The notes: generated by a model from the letters alone, not told the origin. A stretch of DNA of 64,000 nt from Basidiobolus meristosporus CBS 931.73 (GCA_002104905.1 MCFE01000017.1:186001-250000), one strand, 5' to 3'; counted from the stretch's first letter, positions 10,749 through 22,039 are shown. Program-made: numbers and translations.

Positions 10749-11067
10749 TTGTCTAATTGAATAAGTTAAAGGCCTCCAGAGAGAGAAAGATCGAAATCCA
10801 ACATCTACCACTTACTTTTATGAATTGCCACTGTCAAACTTGTTTTGATCTCACCAAAAAATTCCATACATATATATACGCCTATTCCATGACCAACTAA
10901 TCCAGGATAGTTTAATCAATCAGGATAACACTAATTTCACTAGAAACAATATTGGGTGGTTTTGGGTAAAATTATTTATATTTACTATACAATTTCTTTG
11001 AAATGCGAAAAAAATTTCATCCATTGCGCACCTAGCGGGGTAGGTACTTTTATTCTTTAGAGAATAT
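10749..11067. other. RPL35 promoter and RPL15 3' flank
   Basis: No AACCCTAA element is seen here, unlike the RPL15 and RPS10 upstream regions. A TATATATA-like stretch near 10870 may belong to the RPL35 promoter. Confidence 0.4.
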
Positions 11068-11834
11068 TTAACGGTAACGTCTAAGAGACAAAGTGTTTCT
11101 CTTGATCCAGTTGTTACGTCTTCCAGAGCCGATGGTCTTGTTGAAAGCATGTCCCTTTCCGTGACCACGGTTCTTCTTACCGATGGCAGTAAGGCCGCGG
11201 GCTTCACGGCGTTTGTGAACAGGGTTGCAGATCCAGTTGATGCGTGCGTCACGACGAATAGCCTTGTGGGAGGGATCAACAAGGATAACTTCGAAGTACT
11301 TGTAGGTGGAATCTTGGTTGACCCAGTAGGAGTTCAGGACGCGGAGATTGGCACACTTGCGTCCGACACGCTCCTCAGCAGTAGCACGGAGAGAGCGTTG
11401 GTACTTGAGGTGGTTGATGCCTTGGTTGACGGGCTTGCCAAATTGAGCACCCTTGGCAACAGGTCTCTTACGGTTACCACGACGAACTCTGACACGATAG
11501 ATAACGTATCCTTGCTTGGCCTTGTAGCCAAGTCTGCGAGCCTTATCGGGGCGAGAGGGGCGGGAGGCACGATGAATAACATTCAATTGTCTACGATAAA
11601 ATTGAAATTCGAAAAACAAAGGTTATTCATGTTATCCCTGAACAATAGTCATCGGAATATTGGGGGAACCAGTACACAGATCAAAAGATGCTGCAGGTCT
11701 TCCCATCGCCCAATATTAACCTAACAGGGAAACAATCAATACCTATACTCCCAGCATCTGACACGAAGCAAGAAGCCCATGACATCGGATTGCTTCTTCT
11801 TGTATAATTCTTCGATATATTTATAGGCACCCAT
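11068..11834 (-). CDS. RPL15: 60S ribosomal protein L15 (eL15)
   Basis: Two coding exons (11743-11834 and 11068-11590; 615 bp) encode 204 residues, the normal eL15 length. The protein starts [20 protein letters not shown] and shows the family core [40 protein letters not shown] and the basic C-terminus [13 protein letters not shown]. The coding intron of about 150 bp is longer than most here. A further intron in the 5' leader is likely, from GTAAGC at about 11898 to TTAG at 11841, ending six bases before the ATG. Confidence 0.96.
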
Positions 11835-11870
11835 TGCGAACTAAGGTCGAGAGAGTTAGTGTGAGTTCTG

Positions 11871-11881
11871 CTGGATGGATG
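11871..11881 (-). promoter_or_regulatory. CATCCATCC motif in the RPL15 5'-leader intron
   Basis: The transcript strand reads CACATCCATCCAG within the predicted leader intron (11841-11898). It is the second case of the motif shared by three ribosomal protein genes in this window. Confidence 0.35.
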
Positions 11882-12071
11882 TGGGTCGGTTGGCTTACCT
11901 AGTATGTGACAATGATGAATGAGGAGGAGGGGGGTGATTTTGCACAAACATAAATCTTATATGGTGGATCCGACAGGTGGCCCGGTGCCAATAATTTTTA
12001 TCTTTCAGCCAACCACGCAGCTCGAAAGCCATTTGTAGTGTACACAATAGCCAGTTTTGGGGAGTCGTAAA

Positions 12072-12085
12072 CCTAACCCTAACCC
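12072..12085. promoter_or_regulatory. AACCCTAA (telo-box/Tbf1-like) element upstream of RPL15
   Basis: CCTAACCCTAACCC lies about 240 bp upstream of the RPL15 ATG and 170 bp upstream of its leader intron. Yeast Tbf1 binds ARCCCTAA and governs ribosomal protein genes in several fungi. The site is also just 3' of the TatD gene, which is probably incidental. Confidence 0.5.
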
Positions 12086-12113
12086 TCCCCCTAGCATTCT
12101 ATTTATTGATCTT

Positions 12114-13088
12114 TTATACACCATACATGTTTCTGGTGTTCTCGCGGGTGATACCAAGGACTCTGTCAACTGGAATGTTGCTTAATTCCCCTACTTTCTC
12201 TGCAATATAAGGGATCATACCGGGGTGTGAGGCCTTGACTTTCCCGTATCGACGAAATTCATGCTGAACTCGATTCGGCACCATGTATGGGCCATCTGTT
12301 TCCAGCAAAAGTCGGGATGTTGGCGCAACATTTCTTACAATTTCTTGAATATCTTTGGCAGAGGCAAAAGTTACAACACCCGTGATACCGAGATAGAGGT
12401 GACTGAAATGAAACAGTAGGCGCTCTGCTAAACCTGGGGAGGAGGTAAAGCAGTGAACATGAATCTTCCAATTTTGGGGGATATATGCTTTCATGATTTC
12501 GAGGGTATCTTCTTCAGCTTCTCTGGTATGCACTACTATAGGTTTGTTGTTTCGCAGGGCAAGCTCAATCTGCTTCGTGAATACCTTTTGCTGGACTTTG
12601 GGCGGACTTTTGTTGTAGTGATAATCCAATCCCATTTCTCCACAAGCGACAACCTTGGGCAGGGATAGGAGCTCTTCAAGCTGTTGCTCAACCCTATGAG
12701 TATATGCTAGAGCTTGATGTGGATGCACGCCAACTGAATGATACACCAGCTCATGCTGAATCATATGGTATTTATCAAGATCCGAAGGAGAACATAGTAC
12801 GTTGATGCAAGAGGCCATATTGTTTGGAAAGCAGCTTTTGTAGAGTGTCGCGTAATCTCGGATGTTTTCGTTGTGAGCGGCATAGTCAAGAATGTAATTT
12901 AAGTGGCAATGTGTATCAACAAACGGTGCTCTAGATATATTGCGCAATTCCCGAGTGTGTGGGAACACAAGCAGCTCCTTCCTGAAGTTCGATATTGACC
13001 TTCGCAAAGCTCTCGCTCCGATGGAACATAACTTACCTAAGCGGTCCTTTTGTCTAGGTATCATTTGATTGACGAGCAAAAGAACCAA
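12114..13088 (-). CDS. TatD-family metal-dependent hydrolase/nuclease
   Basis: This intronless gene encodes 324 residues forming one amidohydrolase-type TIM barrel. The family's metal ligands are all present: DTHCH at 58-62, Glu151 in GEMGLDYH, His187 in VVHTRE, His212 in HVHCF and Asp265 in LLLETDGPY. TatD enzymes are Mg2+-dependent 3'-5' exonucleases or deoxyribonucleases linked to DNA repair and apoptosis-like DNA breakdown. The first 50 residues are basic and lie before the barrel. They might be a mitochondrial presequence, or translation could start at Met9. No signal peptide is apparent. Confidence 0.9.
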   Translation of the reverse strand: MVLLLVNQMIPRQKDRLGKLCSIGARALRRSISNFRKELLVFPHTRELRNISRAPFVDTHCHLNYILDYAAHNENIRDYATLYKSCFPNNMASCINVLCSPSDLDKYHMIQHELVYHSVGVHPHQALAYTHRVEQQLEELLSLPKVVACGEMGLDYHYNKSPPKVQQKVFTKQIELALRNNKPIVVHTREAEEDTLEIMKAYIPQNWKIHVHCFTSSPGLAERLLFHFSHLYLGITGVVTFASAKDIQEIVRNVAPTSRLLLETDGPYMVPNRVQHEFRRYGKVKASHPGMIPYIAEKVGELSNIPVDRVLGITRENTRNMYGV

Positions 13089-13222
13089 GGCTCATTGATA
13101 CCCCAAATATTTCGGTGGTTCTGTTGAAATAAAAATGGATGGGCTCAGTAGTACGAGATATGATGTTTGAAAGTTAACTTGGTTTATTCAGAATGAAGAA
13201 TAAGGGATTCACTCGCAAAGAC

Positions 13223-13663
13223 TTATTCTTGACGACGACCACGGAACTCAGGCTTGAAATCGCCAGAGGCACCTTCCTTCTTGGCACCGTCATCACGGCG
13301 TCTGTAACCTTCGCGATCACCACGAGGACCACGGAAAGGACGGTCACCTTCTTGACGAGGGCGGATACCAACGGGTCTAGCGGTCTTCTTCATGGTAGCG
13401 GGGACGATCTCGGCGGGCAAGTGAAGGAATTCACGGAGATATTCAATACCCTCGTTGGTGAGGAAGTAGTAGTAATGTTGCCACGAGAATTGGGTCTTGA
13501 CGTAGCCGCGAGAGTTGAGGGATTGCAAAGCCTTGATGACTTGAAGGTTAGGAACATCAAGTTCATCATGCTTAGGAGCATTGAAGTCCTTCTTGGCAAC
13601 CATGACGCCCTCCTTGAAGAGGCTCTCGTAGATGAGCTTTCTGTTCTGCTTGGGAATAAGCAT
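13223..13663 (-). CDS. RPS10: 40S ribosomal protein S10 (eS10)
   Basis: A single coding exon encodes 146 residues starting [20 protein letters not shown]. The winged-helix core continues with [18 protein letters not shown], then [20 protein letters not shown] and [15 protein letters not shown]. The tail is rich in Arg, Gly and Asp, as usual for eS10, which binds the head of the 40S beak. A leader intron is likely between GTGAAT near 13751 and a TAG acceptor at about 13676-13700. That segment holds two copies of the ATCCATCC-like motif. Confidence 0.95.
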   Translation of the reverse strand: MLIPKQNRKLIYESLFKEGVMVAKKDFNAPKHDELDVPNLQVIKALQSLNSRGYVKTQFSWQHYYYFLTNEGIEYLREFLHLPAEIVPATMKKTARPVGIRPRQEGDRPFRGPRGDREGYRRRDDGAKKEGASGDFKPEFRGRRQE

Positions 13664-13720
13664 TTTTGCAAGGTAACTATACGAAGAGGAGGTTAGCTAT
13701 TTGAATACATTGGAGACGAA

Positions 13721-13770
13721 ATGGATGGGTCGTGTCTACGGATGGATTCACCTGGGACATGATCCATCCG
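13721..13770. promoter_or_regulatory. Cluster of GGATGGAT/ATCCATCC motifs in the RPS10 leader
   Basis: ATGGATGGGT (13721), GGATGGATT (from 13739) and GATCCATCC (13761) fall inside or beside the probable leader intron; a further GATCCATCCAG lies near 13798. This is the densest occurrence of the motif found near the ribosomal protein genes. Confidence 0.35.
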
Positions 13771-13830
13771 AGCCAGTTCGTTCACACGTTTACTTGATCC
13801 ATCCAGCTTTGAACCTTACTGACCTTTCTA

Positions 13831-14603
13831 AAGGAAAATAATTCCGAGTTACGGCAGAAGAGAGGGATCTAGGAACCTGGCTTCCCAATAATTTAAGGCA
13901 CTACCTTGGTCATCCCTGTCAAGATTTTTCTGAAAATTTTGGCTTCGTTGTGATCCTCCTTGTGAGCCATTTCATTGGCTCAGGGCCACAGTACAGGTTG
14001 ATCAGAAAAAAAAGCATCGCGCTAAACATCGCCACCACTTTCGCCATTCCCCAACCCTAACCCATCATTTTGCTCGACCATCCGAATTGTAGGATTTGGT
14101 TTAGGAGCATAGAAGTGTGCTAAGTTGAGCAAAATTCGCCAAATCTCGATTAGCGTGGAATTAGTAATCGGACATTCATGGAGCTATCGGTTTAATGTTC
14201 GGAAAGCATCCTTGATTAATAATTACGACGTTCCCTTGGATAATCCATATCCTAGGTGACCAATAATTCACACTACGTACTGTAATTTATTAGTCATCAT
14301 CATCAATAATTTCTCCCCACTGATCCAAAATAGGTGAACAGATTCCATGATTGAAGTTTAAGCTACATTGCAGCCAATCTAAGTTGACTAAGATTATACT
14401 CATCACTCACATGGCTATGGTTTACCCAAAGGTCAATCAGTGGGAGTCGGAAATTCTGCCATCCAAGTACAATATATCAGTAGCCATTTTCTCTGACACT
14501 CCGACCTTGCTCATGAATATTCCTGTTTCATATTTCTTTGGCAAGAGCGTTTCCCTTTATAATCCTATCCTTTGCCTTGGTCGACCCATAATTATCTTTG
14601 CGA
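13831..14603. other. Divergent intergenic region, RPS10 and cyclin promoters
   Basis: The region holds CCAACCCTAACCCA at 14051-14064, a telo-box-like element on the RPS10 side. Open frames at 14351-14632 lack family resemblance and are not called. Confidence 0.45.
14052..14063. promoter_or_regulatory. AACCCTAA (Tbf1/telo-box-like) element upstream of RPS10
   Basis: CAACCCTAACCC is the second such element near a ribosomal protein gene here, about 390 bp from the RPS10 start codon. It could also serve the divergent cyclin gene. Confidence 0.4.
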
Positions 14604-15573
14604 ATGGATTCTCTATTGCTCCAGAGCTCTAAAGGAGCTATAACACCCCCCTTTCGACAAAAGATCTCCCACGGCTTGATCGGTAACTACTCATTCGTGA
14701 ACTTGGAGCGATCCATATTCGCAGACACCATGTTCCATGATACTCCGCTAACCTCGCTATTTTGCAGATGCGACTGCTTCGATCATAGAGTCGATATGGC
14801 CCAGTCATTCATTCTCTAAATCAATCACCTTGACTCCGTTAAAACCCTTTCTCGTGCAAACTCTGCGCGAATCCAAGGTGTCCATTATCACATTGCAAAT
14901 AGCTTTGTTGTATTTGCTTCGCGTCAAGATTGCGGGGAAGTACGAGGGCGGCTGCAAGGGTGGCCCACCCAACTTTGCCAAGTGTGGACGCCGAATGTTT
15001 ATTGCTGCACTTATCGTGTCCGGAAAATTCCTAAACGACAAATATCTGAAGAATTGCACGTGGGCGCAGCTCACCAAGACTCCGGTAGCCGAGATCAACA
15101 TGGTCGAGCTCTCTTTTCTGAGGCTGATCGATTACAATCTTTTCGTTCCCGTATCTGCTTTTGTGCGCTGGTCCACGTTGCTCAGCAATTATATATGTAC
15201 GAAGGAGTCTTGCCCACCGTTAACTTCGTCCTGTGTGGAATTGTTCGGCCATCTCTCCAAGCCCAATCGAAAACAAGCACGATATGCTCCGTATGCGGCA
15301 CATCGAAGATCCACCCATTCCAAAGCCACTAGCGCAAGCAACAGCTCTAACACCAACGAACATCTCCGTCTTGATGGCGTTCCATTGATGTCAATAGCAA
15401 AACCATTAGATGATACCCTACCTTGGAGCCGCACGGAAATCCTGAATTTGGAGCCACCGAATAAGCCGCCTTCCGACCTGTTCCATTCGTTACCAATCAG
15501 CCCCTTATCAAGTAGCGGCACACTTGAACCATCCATATTGGCTCTGTCGCCTTTGCAACAGAGAGATGCCTAA
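14604..15573 (+). CDS. Pho80/Pcl-type cyclin
   Basis: Two exons (14604-14682 and 14768-15573; 885 bp) encode 294 residues. The splice joins SHGLI to DATASIIESIW, rebuilding the start of the cyclin box. The box then runs PFLVQTLRESKVSIITLQIAL, KYEGGCKGGPPNFAKCGRRM, FIAALIVSGKFLNDKYLKNC and WAQLTKTPVAEINMVELSFL, ending RLIDYNLFVPVSAFVRW. That pattern is typical of the cyclins partnering Pho85-like CDKs in phosphate, nutrient or cell-cycle control. Residues about 175-294 are Ser/Pro-rich and probably disordered. A link to the PHO84 genes in this window is tempting, but nothing in the sequence shows it; Pcl1/2/5-type roles fit as well. Confidence 0.8.
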
Positions 15574-15813
15574 TTTCTAACAAAAACTGTACAGTTTTCT
15601 GGATCACTCTCACAGCTAATCCATTGTATCATCACTCCAACTTTTTAATACACTCACTACCAAATCGCGTGGCTGCCATTCATATATTTGGTAGGGTGGA
15701 GCGGTCACTAATTATTGGCACAATGTAAATAGGTGCACTTTTTGAATCTCATAAACAATCGAATCAGTTCTTTATTTCCATCACGAATGGGCCTTGAAAG
15801 GGATTTCTATTGC

Positions 15814-16961
15814 TCAGAAGCTCTCATCGGAATCGTACTCTTGCAGATGCATATCGTTTAGGCTCTTGTGCAGCGCCTTCATGTTGTTCACTTCGTCAGG
15901 CGCAACAAATCCCTCCTAGATGTTGGTGAAAGTCAAAGAATGCTTACTACCACTGGCCGTAATTCTGAATGTTGGTGACCCTTCCTACCGTTGAACCATA
16001 CAGAACCTCGTGTAGTTCTCGCAACACATCCACTCCGCTTCTCTTTTCCTCAACCCCAAGACTGGCTACCTGCTCCACTTCTCGAAGTTTCGTGTAATAA
16101 TAGTCTCTTTCGCGCTCCAACGTATCCAGTTGTCTCTGCATCTCGGTCAGCTGGCGACGAAGCTCTTCGACCATTGGCGCATGCCCTGGTGAGGTATTGT
16201 TAAGAGGACGTGAATGTCCATTCCGGCTGATTCTTGATGAAGAGCGCTCTAGAGTAATATATGACCGGACGGCAAAGTGTTGAGAACCTCTTTCACCGGT
16301 CCTAATATTCACTCAGCACCTACCATAGTTCGAGGTGCGCGAAAACGTGGCACGTGAGGAGCTACGTCTGCCGTTGGTGGGCGAGGGTTGGTCTGCTCTT
16401 CTTGCGACCGGGTCGTATGGTGGTACATCGACAGTATCATGGAAATGTTTGAGCCACTGTAGGAACTCCAAATTATTCTGAAATTTACATTTTACTAGTT
16501 TGTCGATGGGTATTTCCTACAAAGCGGAGAGTTCCAAGGTTAGAAAGTCTTCCGGAAGGCTTAGCCTGACAAAGATACCTTCTCAATTTTATGTTTATTA
16601 AATGCTACTTGAAGAATCTTGAAATTCTGGATATATTCATACTCCTGGTTGGCGCTGAACTTGACTTTGTTCATCTGAACGTCACCTGCAACCAGATATA
16701 GTCAGCAAAGGTTTGCGTCTCACTTGAAAACCACTGAATGAAACGTGTTTCGGTGGCTTATTCGTACCATAGATAGAGTCAATTATCTGACAATATGCCG
16801 CGCCTAGGTGAGCGAAAGTATATCAATTCACAGGAGAAAATGGACGTACGTTTCGATAGGAGCTGGCGCTTACCTGTGCCGAGTTGCTCTATCTTGGTAA
16901 AGCTCAGTTGCAGTAATTCGTTAACCCAGGCCAAAAGTTCGATTCTACTTTCGCCCATCAT
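15814..16961 (-). CDS. EB1-family microtubule plus-end protein (Bim1/Mal3-like)
   Basis: Six exons (16874-16961, 16768-16803, 16579-16685, 16324-16516, 15989-16248, 15814-15915) sum to 786 bp, or 261 residues. The N-terminal calponin-homology domain reads [53 protein letters not shown] and [11 protein letters not shown], then YDPVARR. A Ser/Arg-rich linker follows. The EB1 coiled coil starts at [20 protein letters not shown] with YYTKLREVE, and the four-helix region ends LYGST joined by splicing to EGFVAPDE. The usual EEY/F tail is replaced by DSDESF. EB1 proteins track growing microtubule ends and recruit CAP-Gly and SxIP partners; the changed tail may affect CAP-Gly binding (inference). Confidence 0.9.
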
Positions 16962-17767
16962 TTTATTGAATGAAGTCTAAATGGTGGCAAGAGAGTTGGT
17001 GGAAAACGGTAGAGAAAACCTGAGAAGGGGAAAAGTATTGTATAAAATAGCAACATCCAGTCGGTGCATATTACAATGGGGGGGGGGTCAGATAGAGATT
17101 AGTCTGGTAGCTGATGTGCGTCTTATTACATGAATTAAGCTAATGTGTGAAGAATAGATTGAAATCTGATATTCTTCTGCAACTATATTGGTAGATAAAT
17201 GGTAGATTGATGGAAATGCTCGATGTATTTGACATGGTCAATTAACCTTAATCGTTCGCCTGCAAGGATAATCACTCAATAATCCACGTCAAGCAGGAGT
17301 TTACTGACCGCATGCACTTTAGATTGGCAGTTAATAGTGCACTGTTGACACCTGCTATTCCTGAAGCAGTGTTGGTTTCACCAAAAGAACAATATCAAAC
17401 GCAGCAACTGACATACGTTGCTATATCCAGCCAATTCATGACTATATTTCGTAGTCGTAGAGAATCTATTTGCCATGCAGCTGCCCTCCGAGCTACCAAG
17501 TTGTTTCTTAATGGTCACTCCATGTCCCACAGCCTCATACCTGTCAAATCTATCCATACGATAAGCAATATATCGATCGAGATGACACTTGTGTCACAGA
17601 ATTGCTGCAAGAGGCGCTTGGTATTCTATTGTATGAGAGCATGATGTTTATTTAGAAAGATTGGTGATTAAAGTGAGCAGTGTATATCAGGGTTTCGTAC
17701 ATGTACTGGATGGTAAAGGTAGTGTCAAATGTGATGTTATAGCGGGTGATTCTTGGAAATAAGTTGA
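16962..17767. other. Intergenic between EB1 and the WD40 gene
   Basis: The region contains a run of ten G at 17078-17087 and a 110-codon open frame (17312-17644) without family resemblance or signal peptide. The latter is not called as a gene. Confidence 0.45.
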
Positions 17768-20266
17768 TTATAGATTCCACAGATTAACTATATTATCTTT
17801 GCCACCGCTTACTAACACATCTTCCTTCATTCGGATTGTGCGTGCGGGTTGGCTATGACCAAGGAACGTGGTGTGTTGGAAGGAGATCCGGTTATACACC
17901 TAGACGATGCACAGTTAGAAGACCTGGTGGAGTGCAGTTGGGAGCAAGATGGGTACCTGTAGTTGATTCTGACCAGCCGCGGAGACGATCTTTTCCTTGT
18001 CGTACTGTAGACTAGTCACGCTGTTCTCGTAGTGCAGAGTATCGAAAGTTTTTCCGGCACGGATATCCCATACCTTGAGATAAGCATTAGATTAGAAGAT
18101 CAAAGGGTGCCAGGTGGAGGAGAACTCACTCGGATAGTTTTATCAAGAGATCCGCTGAAAATGTAATTGTTATCAAATTCCAAGGTGGTGATGGGAGCTG
18201 AGTGAAACGGTTAGGAACGGGTGGCTGGATGGCTACAGGTTAAATGACTTACCAGAATGACCAGACAAAGTACGGTGAGTTTGCCCGGTACGTACTTAGG
18301 TTAGTTAAGGCATATATAGAGGGGTGTGTGAAATAGAGTTTGAGGATTATTACGAAAGGATACAGTCCCACATGCGCAGGGCTCCATCGGCAGTTCCGCT
18401 AACTAGTGCGTATTTCCAGAATTTCAAAGCCCCAACGAAACCACCCACTCCGTACTCGTCACCGATGCTACTCCACATACTATAGTTACTGCCTTTCATG
18501 TTCCACAAGATATCCATATTCATGACACATTGTCCAGTTTCCATGTCCCATTGTTTCATAGTTTTATCAGCCGAGCCAGTAACCTTTAGAACGAACGGTT
18601 GGTATACGGTAAAATAGTTGTTGTGGAGATGCACTTACCAAGGTGTTGTTGCCGAACTGCAAACAGCAGATTGCATCGTTGTGTCCAGCAATAACATTAA
18701 GGCAAGAGGGATCCCCGTGGAAGTATTCGCGGACTGGCGATTGAGGGGTAACCGGATATTCTGAAGTGTCGTTTTCTGGATCGCGAGGGTTTTCTGTGCT
18801 TGTCTCGGTATCAAGCTCCTCAGGGAGTGGCTCCTTCTGAGGAATCACCGGGGAAATGGAAAGGTCCCAGATACACACGGTACCATCATTAGAGCCCGTG
18901 GCCAAAATGTGGTCTTGAACTTGTACACATCGAACAATATCTAGCAAAATCACCGATCAATTAAACTGGTCACTACAATGGGGATGGCTTTGTAACTCTA
19001 CCAGTATGGCCTTGAATGGTTCGAACACATTCGTAACTGTCCAAATCCCAAACTCTAACGGTGGTATCAGTAGAACCTGATACAAGTATCCGGCTACTGA
19101 GGTCAAAATCGACACAGGTTACAGTGTTATCATGGCCGTATAATGACTAGCGAAAGTAGTATAAGAAATCAGGTTGATCAAGATTTGATACATTAATTCA
19201 AAACCCACCTTTTTGACAGTTCCATAGTTGCTCTTCTTAGTGGTATCTACAGCATCTAATTGATATGTTATCAAGAGTGACGATGACTATCGTGGCGTTC
19301 CAGTTACCATTGGTGTCTGGTGTGCGGAGTTCAGGCTCGGGCTCGGGCTCGTCATCAGCCATAAGAGCAATTTTATCCTGCAGGTCAGTCACTGCAAAGC
19401 GTAAGCAACAGACTTGGATTCAATCATGGCGAAATCAACCTAGGCTTACATATCCCTTCAGTTTTCTTTTCGTGCTTTTCTAGCTTTGTTAATTGTAGAA
19501 GGAGGGCATCTTTTTTCGAAAGCAGGTCGTCTATCAGGTTTTCAATTTTCTCAATCTCTTTTTGAAGATGTTTCTGCATGATCGTAAATCGGATGTCAGT
19601 GACGCAATATGATTGGTATCGTTTCCACTCGGCTATCTACCTTTTTGTCTTTGGTGTTTTCCATTTCAGAGAAGGCTTGGTCTCGTTCAAGCTGAAGATC
19701 ATTACATATGCTCGAGGTCAGACCTGTTTCCTCCGCAGGAATCGAAGACAGTTAGTTTCTTAGAACGACGAAACAGGCGGCGGTTACTAACCATTTGTTT
19801 TGGCTTGTTCAGAAGCATCGGAGTTGTCGTCAGATTTCTTACCTCGGCGGCGATGCTTCCTTGGCGAATTCAAGGTAGTTTCGGCGGTCTCCTTCAGAGA
19901 CTCACTTAGGCCGAGTTGAAACCCTTCAAATAAGGACATCCCGTTGTTCATTTCCGATTCACCGTGTGGGATTCCTGCCAACAACAACTTATCGGTGGAC
20001 CTTCCCACCTCTAGTTGAGAATCCAGCTTTCTCGTTGGGTTTTTGGTCATCAAAAAGCGTAAAGTTTGCTGATGGGTATCGGATTTATTTGACCAGCTAG
20101 AGGAGCCGACCAGGGTGGAGGAGAGAAGCGAGTTGGTAAGAGGAGACATTACTAAAGAGGCGGTGTTCGCCAATGCGCTCAACGGTCTCCATACTTCTGA
20201 GGTTAAAGATCTCGTTTCGTTACTTCGATTATCCGAGAGGGGCCTCCCTGGCTGAGGAGTAGACAT
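17768..20266 (-). CDS. Mdv1/Caf4-like WD40 protein (mitochondrial division adaptor)
   Basis: A multi-exon gene (about ten exons) beginning MSTPQPGRPLSD at 20266 and ending VSGGKDNIVNLWNL before the stop at 17768. The N-terminal 150 residues are Ser-rich. A central coiled coil near 19470-19570 reads LQKEIEKIENLIDDLLSKKD and LLQLTKLEKHEKK. WD40 repeats follow, with VKVTGSADKTMKQWDMETGQ, VSGTADGALRMWD and LATGSNDGTVCIWDLS visible. This order (disordered N-terminus, coiled coil, seven-bladed propeller) is that of Mdv1/Caf4, which links the dynamin Dnm1 to Fis1 on the mitochondrial outer membrane. An acidic insert between blades (DTETSTENPRDPENDTSE) is also seen in such proteins. Sequence between families of WD40 proteins is weakly specific, so the name is tentative. 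Confidence 0.68.
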
Positions 20267-20666
20267 GCTTGCGCTTAGGTGAATTAACGAAATCACGTAA
20301 AAATTCAATGACCTGGATAAAGCTAGAATTTCAATCGAAAATGAAAACCCCCAAAAAATCCATTAGCTATTCCTAGAACAGTCACGCATTTGGTTGATTT
20401 TGAATTTGATCACAAATTCACCATCCAATTGAACAAGCCACTTGTCATAGGCCCGATCTATGCTTAGGCAACGTACTTGAGAGTGTATCCATATATGTAC
20501 TTTTGTAGTGATCGCATAATGGCGTAAACCGAAGGGAAATAGTGGAAAGATAATTTATGAGCAAAGTCCTATCAAAAATAGAGCAAACAATTTACATGGA
20601 GAAACACTAGTGCTATATAATCAATCCTCAATCTCTGAAAATGTTGTGTAAGTTATGCCAGTCAAC

Positions 20667-22039
20667 TTACAACGACCTCTGTCTTAAATGTCCAATTCCA
20701 AGCCCAACAGCTGGATGTTCTGGAGAGGCCTTCACTTGCTTTGAAGCTTGTTTTTCGTGTGTGCGCATGTGCTGTCCAAGATTATCTCTTCGCGAAAATG
20801 TCTTGTGGCACCCAATAAAAGTACAAGTAAAAGGTCTCTCAAGCGTATGTACCCGCATATGTCGTTTCAAGTGTTCTAAGCGTTTAAAGCGCATCTTGCA
20901 CCCAGAAACAGTGCAGATGTGATTTTTGGCGTTGGAAGTCCTTGGTGTAGTGGTGGTAGGCAAAAGATGGGACGGTGACTCCTGGATTGTAGCAAGAGGC
21001 GTACCAATCATGGATGGAATATGGGAGGTATGGTTGGTCAGGAAAGCTAGTGGCTGTCTTTGGGAATGAGGATGTGGAAATGGTAGTGATAATGCTTGTG
21101 CCAATAAGGGCATATTGGGGTATGTATGTGGGTATAGATGATGCAAAACAGCAGGAGGGAGAGTGTTTGAGCTTGGATGTTGTCTTTCAAAGGTACCAGG
21201 CGCTGAAGTCATGATTGCAATGCTATGTCTTCGTTCCGATCGACCCCGATTGGGTATTTTCATAGGTTGCTGTTCGCTGCAGTTTTGGCCAGTCGGGATG
21301 GTATATTCCGAATAGCGACGCTTGTGATGGTACGGGTTTGGTGCGTGTGCCTCAGCCTCATTTAGAAGCATGTGGATGTTACTGGTTTTGGATGGGGATA
21401 GTAAGGGTTCCTCCACATGACTAGAGGTGGACAAATTCAAATCCTCCAACTTGACCTTGGTAACTTGAGTCTCGTCGCCTATAGCTAAGCTTCCTCTTCG
21501 ATGGGTCAGAGCCGATCTCTCTTGCTTCAAATCGGGCGAGATGCGAGGATAGCTGTCAACTAGACTTTTTCGCCGCTGGTGGGTGCGATAATGAGCAGAA
21601 TAGTTGTCGCTTCTACTGAAACTCTTTCCGCATCCGGGGTATTCACAGACGTATGGACGCTCTTTGGTGTGAACCAGTTGATGTCTTTTCAAGTGCTCAC
21701 AGCGCTTGAAGCTCCAGTCGCACCCTACATAGGGACAGACATATGCATGCTTGCCAAGATCCGCTTCATCTCTCATTCTAAGCTCTGTATCAAGGCAGGC
21801 TGCGGTACTAGCAGGTGTTTCAAGTGCTCGTTCATCCTCAGAGTCACTGCTTATCTTTGAGGAATGACTGTACTCACTGTGGGAAGGGCTACCCGAATCG
21901 ATTTTATCCTCAGGAAATCCTTCTTGCGCTGTAGCTATAGTTGGAGGCGGGAATAAAAAAGATGATGCATGTATCTTGTGAGGCAAGTTGTCGGATCTTA
22001 GCTGACATATTGACGGAAGAACGCATGTGGAGGTGTCAT
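20667..22039 (-). CDS. C2H2 zinc-finger transcription factor with two separated finger pairs
   Basis: The main exon (at least 457 codons) runs from a CAG acceptor at 22040 to the stop at 20667. The start codon lies in an upstream exon that I could not place, because the first ATG in frame is well inside. There are four C2H2 fingers in two pairs. Pair 1 begins [20 protein letters not shown] and [20 protein letters not shown]; pair 2 begins [20 protein letters not shown] and [20 protein letters not shown]. About 220 residues separate the pairs, rich in Ser, Pro and His with basic patches. Each pair has the FKR..EHLKRH plus FSR.DN...H..TH layout known from many fungal developmental and stress regulators. 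Targets cannot be named. Confidence 0.8.

Noticed and set aside
11149-11724. Long plus-strand open frame over RPL15
   Set aside because: It is an antisense shadow of the strongly conserved ribosomal protein frame.
13193-13696. Long plus-strand open frame over RPS10
   Set aside because: It is an antisense shadow of RPS10, with composition following its codon bias.
17078-17087. Ten-G homopolymer as a functional element
   Set aside because: An isolated run with no symmetry or partner runs for a G-quadruplex; more likely a slippage tract.
17312-17644. 110-codon open frame between EB1 and the WD40 gene
   Set aside because: Composition and lack of any motif suggest chance.
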